Below are positions 6,687-11,203 of a stretch of DNA of 11,203 bases, piece after piece. The DNA is from Holophagaceae bacterium UBA692 (GTDB taxonomy: Bacteria > Acidobacteriota > Holophagae > Holophagales > Holophagaceae): the NCBI GenBank assembly GCA_002297665.1, contig DBMS01000094.1, positions 16,601-27,803 of the forward strand. The letters run 5' to 3'. Each line of letters begins with the position of its first letter. Positions within the stretch are counted from its first letter, which is position 1. Both the position numbers and the translations under genes were made by a program. The notes below the pieces were generated by a model, which ran no database searches, was not told where the DNA came from, and was given only the letters and a program-made list of their open reading frames with translations.

Positions 6687-8030
6687 ATGGACCTCTTCGC
6701 CGGCCTTCCCGACACCTCCGTCGTCACCGGCGCCGACCTCACCGAGGGCTACCGGCGCGACGAATCCCACGTGGTGGGGGACCCGCCCCTGGCGGTGGTC
6801 AGGCCCCGGAGCGCCGCCGCCCTGCGCGAGCTGGTGCGGCTGGCCAAGGCCGAAGGGTTCGCGCTGGTTCCCCGGGGCGCGGGCACCGGCAAGGCGGGGG
6901 GGTGCGTGCCCGTGGGGCGCGCGGTGGTGGTGGACATGGGGGCCTACCCCGGCGCCCTCCGGGTGTCGAAGCCCGACCTGGCGCTGTGGGCTCCGGCGAG
7001 CGCGCCGCTTCGGGACGTGAAGGCCGCGGCCCTGGCGGAGGGGCTGTTCTATCCACCGGATCCCAATTCCTGGGAGCAGTGCGCCTTTGGGGGCAGCCTC
7101 GCCACCAACGCGGGGGGGCCGGGCGCCTGCAAGTACGGCATGACCCGCCACTGGGTGCTTTCCGTCGACGCCCTCATGGCGGACGGGGAAGTGCACACCT
7201 TCGGGATCCCCAGCGTGAAATGCAACGTGGGGCCCAGCCTGGGACAGCTGCTGGTGGGGAGCGAAGGGATCTTCGGCATCATCACCGGGGCCACGGTGCG
7301 CCTGGTGCCGGCCCCGCGGGAGCGCCTCACCCTCCTGCTGCCCATGGAGCGCTGGCACGAACTGCTGGACCTGCCGGGGCGCCTGGTGGAGGCGGGCTAC
7401 CTGCCGTCGGCCTTCGAGTTCTGGGACCCCGCGGTGCTGCGGGACCTGCGCCGGCACGGCCCCGAGGCCGCGCGCCGCATGCCGGGCGAGGCCCTGGCCC
7501 TGCTCGAATTCGACGACCGGGACTGCGGGTCCGAGCCCTTCCTGGAAGGCCTGATGGACGCCCTGGGGGACCTGGGCGAACACCTCCAGTCCGCCACCGA
7601 CGCGCGCCAGCGCGAGGCCCTGTGGGAGGTGCGGCGCACCACCTCCTCCCACCTCAAGGAGCGGTTCCCCCGGAAGGTGAGCGAGGACGTCGTGGTGCCC
7701 CGGAGCCGCATCCGGGCGTTCTTCGAGGCCCTGGAGGCCCTGGGGCTGCCCACGGTCACCTACGGCCACCTGGGCGACGGCAACCTGCACGTGAACCTCC
7801 TGGCCGCCGGCGAGACCCCCCGCGAGGAACTGGACCGCCAGCTCATGGAGCTGTTCGGCCTGTGCGTGCGCCTGGGGGGCACCCTCAGCGGCGAGCACGG
7901 CATCGGCCTGGCCAAGCGGGACGCCTTCCAGCGCTTCGCCGATCCCTTCCAGGTGGAGGCCCTTCGCGCCATGAAGCGGGCCCTGGACCCGGCCGGCATC
8001 TTCAATCCCGGAAAGGTGGTCCTCCCATGA
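6687..8030 (+). CDS. FAD-linked oxidase, GlcD/D-lactate dehydrogenase type
   Basis: The 447-residue protein is a two-domain flavoenzyme of the vanillyl-alcohol oxidase superfamily. The N-terminal FAD-binding PCMH domain has PRGAGTGKAGG (62-72) and ATNAGGPGACKYGMTRHWV (139-157). The C-terminal FAD-oxidase domain has YGHLGDGNLHVN (359-370), with histidines 361 and 368 that hold metal in relatives, and SGEHGIGLAKR (401-411). Members oxidise 2-hydroxy acids such as glycolate, D-lactate or D-2-hydroxyglutarate and pass electrons to a quinone or partner protein. No GlcE, GlcF or iron-sulphur partner is encoded nearby and the protein has no Fe-S segment. The substrate cannot be assigned. It starts two bases after the pyrH stop and overlaps the next gene by four bases, so it is likely in the same transcript. 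It has no signal peptide. Confidence 0.87.
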   Translation: MDLFAGLPDTSVVTGADLTEGYRRDESHVVGDPPLAVVRPRSAAALRELVRLAKAEGFALVPRGAGTGKAGGCVPVGRAVVVDMGAYPGALRVSKPDLALWAPASAPLRDVKAAALAEGLFYPPDPNSWEQCAFGGSLATNAGGPGACKYGMTRHWVLSVDALMADGEVHTFGIPSVKCNVGPSLGQLLVGSEGIFGIITGATVRLVPAPRERLTLLLPMERWHELLDLPGRLVEAGYLPSAFEFWDPAVLRDLRRHGPEAARRMPGEALALLEFDDRDCGSEPFLEGLMDALGDLGEHLQSATDARQREALWEVRRTTSSHLKERFPRKVSEDVVVPRSRIRAFFEALEALGLPTVTYGHLGDGNLHVNLLAAGETPREELDRQLMELFGLCVRLGGTLSGEHGIGLAKRDAFQRFADPFQVEALRAMKRALDPAGIFNPGKVVLP

Positions 8031-8674
8031 CCCTCATCCTCGGCCACCGCGGCCTCTCCTCCACCCACCTCGAGAACTCCATGACGGCGTTCCGGGCCGC
8101 GCTGCAGGCCGGCATGGACGGGTTCGAGCTGGATGTGCAGCCCACCGCCGACGGCGTGTGCTGCGTCCTGCACGACGACGACCTGGGCCGCACCGCCAAG
8201 GCCGGCGGCGTGCTACGCAGGCTGCGCGCCTCGGAACTGCCCCCGCTGCGCAACGGCGATCCGGTGCCCCGGCTCCTGGACGTGCTGGAACTGGACGCCC
8301 GGCTCGTGAACGTGGAGCTCAAGGGCGAGCCCGGATGGAAGCAGGCCCTGGCGGCCGTGGAAGCCGCCGAGGCCCTGGACCGGGTGCTCTTCAGCAGCTT
8401 CGAGCACAGCGAGGTGCTGGAACTGTGGGCTTCCTGCATGGAGGCCCGGTGCGGGTTCCTGTGGGAGACCTTCGAAGCCGACGACCTGGATGCGGAATCC
8501 CTGGACGATCTGCCGGCCAAGCTCATGCTCCATGTGCCGCTGGCGTCGGTGAAGAAGCGCCCGGAGTTCTGGAAGCCCTACGCGAAGCGATTGGCGCTGT
8601 GGGGGATGAAGACCCCAGCCGAGGCCGCGGGGCTGGGTTTCGAGCCGGCCATCCTGATCACGGACGGTCTCTGA
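8027..8674 (+). CDS. Glycerophosphodiester phosphodiesterase
   Basis: This 215-residue protein is a compact GDPD-family TIM-barrel enzyme that would cleave glycerophosphodiesters from phospholipid breakdown into glycerol-3-phosphate and an alcohol. Key residues are present: His7-Arg8-Gly9, Glu16-Asn17, metal ligands Glu34 and Asp36 in FELDVQ, the second catalytic histidine His49 in HDDDLGRT, and Glu97-Lys99 in NVELKG. It ends with ILITDGL, matching the family's terminal ITD motif. There is no signal peptide, so it acts in the cytoplasm, like UgpQ and unlike periplasmic GlpQ. The ATG overlaps the stop of the FAD oxidase gene in ATGA, implying coupled translation. Its 3' end overlaps the convergent transporter gene by 17 bases. 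It is slightly shorter than the usual 230-250 residues but looks whole. Confidence 0.92.
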   Translation: MTLILGHRGLSSTHLENSMTAFRAALQAGMDGFELDVQPTADGVCCVLHDDDLGRTAKAGGVLRRLRASELPPLRNGDPVPRLLDVLELDARLVNVELKGEPGWKQALAAVEAAEALDRVLFSSFEHSEVLELWASCMEARCGFLWETFEADDLDAESLDDLPAKLMLHVPLASVKKRPEFWKPYAKRLALWGMKTPAEAAGLGFEPAILITDGL

Positions 8675-9932
8675 ATCCGATCCGGCGCCCAAGCCCGCCC
8701 AGGGCCACGCCGCCCCAGAGCCAGGCTCCCGACACGGCCAGGGCGGCGCCTCCCAGGGGCAGGGATGCGGCGGCCATGAGGGCGGGAGTCCAGGTGCCCA
8801 GGAGATCCCCGGCCCGGTAGATGAAGGTGTCGATGAAGGGCTTGGCTTTGTACTTCTCCCCGGGACCCAGGGGAATGTAGAGGACTTCCCGGGCGGGGCG
8901 GTCCACGGCGTAGTGGAGGCCCCGGCGCAGCACCTGGAAGAGGGCCAGGGTGCCGAAGGTGGGCAGGGCCCACAGGGCGCCGAAGCCCGCCAGCGACAGA
9001 ACGGGCATGATGCAGAGCACGACCCGCATGCCCGCGGCCTTGATGAGGCGGCTGGAAAGGAACACCTGGGTGAAGAGGGTGAGGACGTTCACCCAAACAT
9101 CCAACCGGGCGAAGGCTGCGGTGCGGGCCGCGGCGCCGGTGAAGGCCCGGGCCACGATCTGCCCCTGCTGCATGTAGAGGAACGTCGACGTGATGGTGTA
9201 GAGGAGGATGTAGAGGCCGATGAGGGCCAGGTAGGGGGAGCCGGCCAGGAGCCGGAGGCCCTGGAAAAGGCCCGGGCCCGGTTCCCTGGAGGCGCCCGCT
9301 TCCGCGCCCATGCCGAAGCGGGTGGCCAGGGTGCGCACGCAGCGGATGGCCAGTTCGAGGCAGAGGATGGTGACCAGGAGCAGGGTGCCCGCGTCCACGT
9401 GGCGGGCCGTGAGGGCCGCGGTGGCCGAAGCCCCCGCGATGGCCCCCAGGGTCCCGCCCATGGCGATGAAGCCGAAGAGGCGCTTGCCCTGGTCCTCGTC
9501 CAGGCCGTCGGCCATGAAGGCCCAGAACACGGACACGGCGAAGAGGTTGAAGACGCTGAGCCAGACGTAGAAGGCGTAGCCCAGGCCCGCGCCGCCGTGG
9601 CCGGGCAGGAACCGGAAGAGCAGGTAGAAGACGCCCAGGGTGGCGCCGCAGAACCGGTAGGCCATGGGAATGGACCGGCGCCGGGGGAACCGGGCCACCA
9701 GGGCCGAGAAGGCCGGGTTGGCCAGGAACATCACCGCCATGGTCCCGGTCATGAGCCAGGGGAGCTTGTCGGCGCCCCGGGCGATGCCGAAGGCTTCCCG
9801 CATGGGGCGCAGGAGGTAGTAGCCGAAGAGGAGCAGGAAGAAATAGGCGGTGGAGAAGAAAAGGACGGCGCCCTCGCCGGGGCGCACCAGGACGAGGCGG
9901 GCCAGGGTGCGCTGGGGGAGGGAGGGGGTCAT
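8658..9932 (-). CDS. ATP:ADP antiporter-family (NTT/Tlc-like) membrane transporter
   Basis: The 424-residue protein is strongly hydrophobic, with about 11-12 membrane segments, the first at about residues 20-43. The motif FFLLLFGYYLLRPMREAFGI after that segment, and near the C-terminus (about 345-375) REVLYIPLGPGEKYKAKPFIDTFIYRAGD, are typical of the ATP:ADP antiporter family (TC 2.A.12, MFS-related). Its characterised members exchange nucleotides in Rickettsia, Chlamydia and plastids. Homologues in free-living bacteria have no settled substrate, so I do not call it an ATP transporter. Lys and Arg residues are frequent in the short loops, and a soluble loop lies at about 203-222. The ATG at 9932 has GAGG four bases upstream. 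It diverges from the Tat-exported epimerase-like gene and converges on the phosphodiesterase gene with a 17-base overlap. Confidence 0.82.
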   Translation of the reverse strand: MTPSLPQRTLARLVLVRPGEGAVLFFSTAYFFLLLFGYYLLRPMREAFGIARGADKLPWLMTGTMAVMFLANPAFSALVARFPRRRSIPMAYRFCGATLGVFYLLFRFLPGHGGAGLGYAFYVWLSVFNLFAVSVFWAFMADGLDEDQGKRLFGFIAMGGTLGAIAGASATAALTARHVDAGTLLLVTILCLELAIRCVRTLATRFGMGAEAGASREPGPGLFQGLRLLAGSPYLALIGLYILLYTITSTFLYMQQGQIVARAFTGAAARTAAFARLDVWVNVLTLFTQVFLSSRLIKAAGMRVVLCIMPVLSLAGFGALWALPTFGTLALFQVLRRGLHYAVDRPAREVLYIPLGPGEKYKAKPFIDTFIYRAGDLLGTWTPALMAAASLPLGGAALAVSGAWLWGGVALGGLGRRIGFRDRP

Positions 9933-9950
9933 GGGGCCTCGGAAGGAAGT

Positions 9951-9986
9951 TTGGGTACTATATAGCTAAACGAGGTATAGTCTTGG
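9951..9986. promoter_or_regulatory. AT-rich divergent promoter region with TATAGT on both strands
   Basis: The 82-base gap between the divergent genes holds the most AT-rich stretch in the window. TATAGT occurs on the plus strand at 9976-9981 and, as ACTATA at 9957-9962, on the minus strand, so a six-base inverted repeat flanks 13 bases. Each copy could be the -10 box of one gene. The -35 boxes are poor: TTGGGT at 9951-9956 lies 19 bases before the plus-strand box, and I see none for the minus strand. The symmetry could also be an operator. Confidence 0.4.
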
Positions 9987-10014
9987 ACGTTTATTCATCA
10001 AACCAGGAGCAGCC

Positions 10015-11154
10015 ATGACCCTGACCCGACGTACCTTCCTCCAGACCACCGCCGCCGCCGCGGCCGCCGCCGCCCTGGGCAGCGAAGCCCTCGCCGCCCC
10101 GGCGCCCGCCAAGGTGGCGAAGAAACAGCCCAAGCCCCTGAAGATCCTCATCCTGGGCGGCACGGGCTTCCTGGGCCCCGCCACCATCGAGGCGGCCCTG
10201 GGCCGGGGGCACCAGGTCACGATGTTCAACCGCGGCAAGACGCGGCCGGACCTCTTCCCCACCGTGGCCCGCCTGCAGGGGGACCGCGACCCCAAGAAGG
10301 GCGAAGGGCTCAAATCCCTGGAAACCGGGGAGTGGGACGTGGTCATCGACAACTCGGCCTACTACCCCCGCCTCGTGACCGCCTCCGCCTCGCTGCTGGC
10401 CAAGCGCTGCAAGACCTACATCATCATCTCCAGCATCTCGGCCTACAAGGAGCCCAACCCCGAGAACGGCACCGAGACCGCGCCCCTGGCCGTCCTGGCC
10501 GATCCCGCCGTGGAGGAGATGGGCAAGCAATTCGAGAACTACGGCGGCCTGAAGGCGCTTTGCGAACAGGCCGCGGAGAAGGCCATGCCCGGCCGGGTGG
10601 CCGTGGTGCGCCCGGGCTACATCGTGGGACCCGACGACGCCTCGGGCCGTTTCGCCTACTGGCCGGTGCGCATGGACCGGGGCGGGGAGATCGCCGTGCC
10701 CGGATCGCCGGAGGATCCCGTCCAGATCATCGACGTGCGCGACCTGGGCGCCTGGCTGGTGCGCCTGGCCGAAGACGGCGCCACGGGCGCCTTCAATGCC
10801 TGCGGGCCCGAGCGGAAGCTGCCCTGGGGCCGCCTGGTGGCCGCCTGCGTCAAGGCCACCCCCGCCACGTCCACCCTCACCTGGATCCCGGCGGACTTCC
10901 TGGCCAAGCAGGAGGGCGTCGAGTTCCCCATCTGGGCTCCCTACGCGGGCGACACCAAGGGCTTCCACACCTGGAGCAACGCCCGCGCCGTGGCCGCGGG
11001 CCTGCGCTTCCGGCCCGCGGAAGAGACGGCCAAGGACACCCTGGCCTGGTACAAGACCCAGTTGAAGGTGGAAAAGGGCCGCACCCGTCTGGCCGGGCCC
11101 AGCCCTGAAGCGGAAGCGAAGCTCCTGGCCGCCTGGAAGGCGGCCCGGAAGTAG
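10015..11154 (+). CDS. Tat-exported NAD(P)-dependent epimerase/dehydratase-like protein
   Basis: The 379-residue protein starts with a twin-arginine signal (TRRTFLQ at residues 4-10), an eight-alanine hydrophobic stretch and a probable cleavage site near ALAA (25-28). The mature part is an extended short-chain dehydrogenase fold. It has ILILGGTGFLG (44-54) for the dinucleotide, FNRG at the end of the second strand, DNSAYYPR, ISSISAY, and the catalytic pair Tyr176 and Lys180 in YGGLK. RPGYIVGPDD and FNACGPE follow. The C-terminal SPEAEAKLLAAWKA is common in this COG0451 subgroup. Relatives include sugar-nucleotide epimerases and CSP41-like proteins, but no substrate is evident. Tat export implies folding with bound cofactor in the cytoplasm, as in glucose-fructose oxidoreductase. 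AGGAG at 10005-10009 is a strong ribosome binding site. A terminator follows the stop. Confidence 0.87.
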   Translation: MTLTRRTFLQTTAAAAAAAALGSEALAAPAPAKVAKKQPKPLKILILGGTGFLGPATIEAALGRGHQVTMFNRGKTRPDLFPTVARLQGDRDPKKGEGLKSLETGEWDVVIDNSAYYPRLVTASASLLAKRCKTYIIISSISAYKEPNPENGTETAPLAVLADPAVEEMGKQFENYGGLKALCEQAAEKAMPGRVAVVRPGYIVGPDDASGRFAYWPVRMDRGGEIAVPGSPEDPVQIIDVRDLGAWLVRLAEDGATGAFNACGPERKLPWGRLVAACVKATPATSTLTWIPADFLAKQEGVEFPIWAPYAGDTKGFHTWSNARAVAAGLRFRPAEETAKDTLAWYKTQLKVEKGRTRLAGPSPEAEAKLLAAWKAARK

Positions 11155-11181
11155 CGCCGGATCGGGTCGCAGGTAAAGAAT

Positions 11182-11203
11182 GGCCGGGCATTCGCCCGGC
11201 CTT
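11182..11203 (+). terminator. Intrinsic terminator, cut by window end
   Basis: GGCCGGGC at 11182-11189 pairs perfectly with GCCCGGCC at 11194-11201 around the four-base loop ATTC, followed by TT at the last two bases of the window. It lies 28 bases after the stop of the Tat-exported epimerase-like gene and should end its transcript. The rest of the T run is out of view. Confidence 0.78.

Noticed and set aside
6471..7898. 475-codon minus-strand open frame opposite pyrH and the FAD oxidase gene
   Set aside because: The translation is low-complexity, rich in Gly, His, Pro and Ala, with no domain. The plus strand encodes two well-recognised enzymes, so this is a codon-bias shadow.
6902..8026. 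Plus-strand open frame running into the phosphodiesterase gene as a long N-terminal extension
   Set aside because: It is Arg/Gly/Pro-rich noise over the FAD oxidase gene. The phosphodiesterase starts at the ATG at 8027 with the expected GHRG motif six residues in.
10048..10074. Run of GCC/GCG repeats as a possible microsatellite
   Set aside because: It encodes the eight-alanine hydrophobic core of the Tat signal, which explains the repetition.

Overview
This window looks like an ordinary chromosomal segment of a GC-rich Gram-negative bacterium. Two heptosyltransferase-type genes imply lipopolysaccharide, and there is a pseudopilin, a sigma-54 activator and a Tat-exported protein. The high GC, the gene style and the order pseudopilin-yceD-rpmF-plsX suggest an acidobacterium of the Holophaga/Geothrix type. 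That placement is an impression from memory and was not tested by any search.

Layout. On the minus strand at 111-1969 two overlapping glycosyltransferase family 9 genes read leftward. They probably add sugars to the LPS core. Diverging from them at 2052-3518 is an NtrC/PilR-type response regulator with receiver, AAA+ and Fis-like domains. After a 96-base gap that holds an imperfect sigma-54-like site comes a GspG-like pseudopilin gene (3615-4070). It overlaps by four bases a conserved housekeeping set: yceD/DUF177 (4067-4591), rpmF for ribosomal protein L32 (4640-4825) and plsX (4833-5885). A hairpin followed by a short T run separates plsX from pyrH (5980-6684). pyrH is followed two bases later by a GlcD-like FAD oxidase gene (6687-8030), which overlaps a small glycerophosphodiester phosphodiesterase gene (8027-8674).

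On the minus strand at 8658-9932 lies a membrane protein of the ATP:ADP antiporter (NTT/Tlc-like) family. Its 3' end overlaps the phosphodiesterase gene tail to tail. An AT-rich divergent promoter region (9933-10014) separates it from a Tat-exported, NAD(P)-binding epimerase-like protein (10015-11154). A strong terminator hairpin closes the window.

How the genes fit together. yceD-rpmF-plsX links ribosome assembly to phospholipid acylation, and pyrH supplies UDP for RNA, sugar nucleotides and lipids. The phosphodiesterase recycles phospholipid head groups, and the GT9 enzymes decorate the outer membrane, so much of the window concerns envelope biogenesis. The regulator next to a pseudopilin recalls PilR-pilA control. 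I saw no RNA genes, CRISPR, insertion sequences, integrases or toxin-antitoxin pairs. No gap between genes exceeds 100 bases, apart from the unresolved 110-base left edge. I found no convincing undescribed system. The most notable points are the Tat-exported Rossmann-fold enzyme, the nucleotide-transporter homologue in what is probably a free-living cell, and the pseudopilin coupled to a housekeeping operon.
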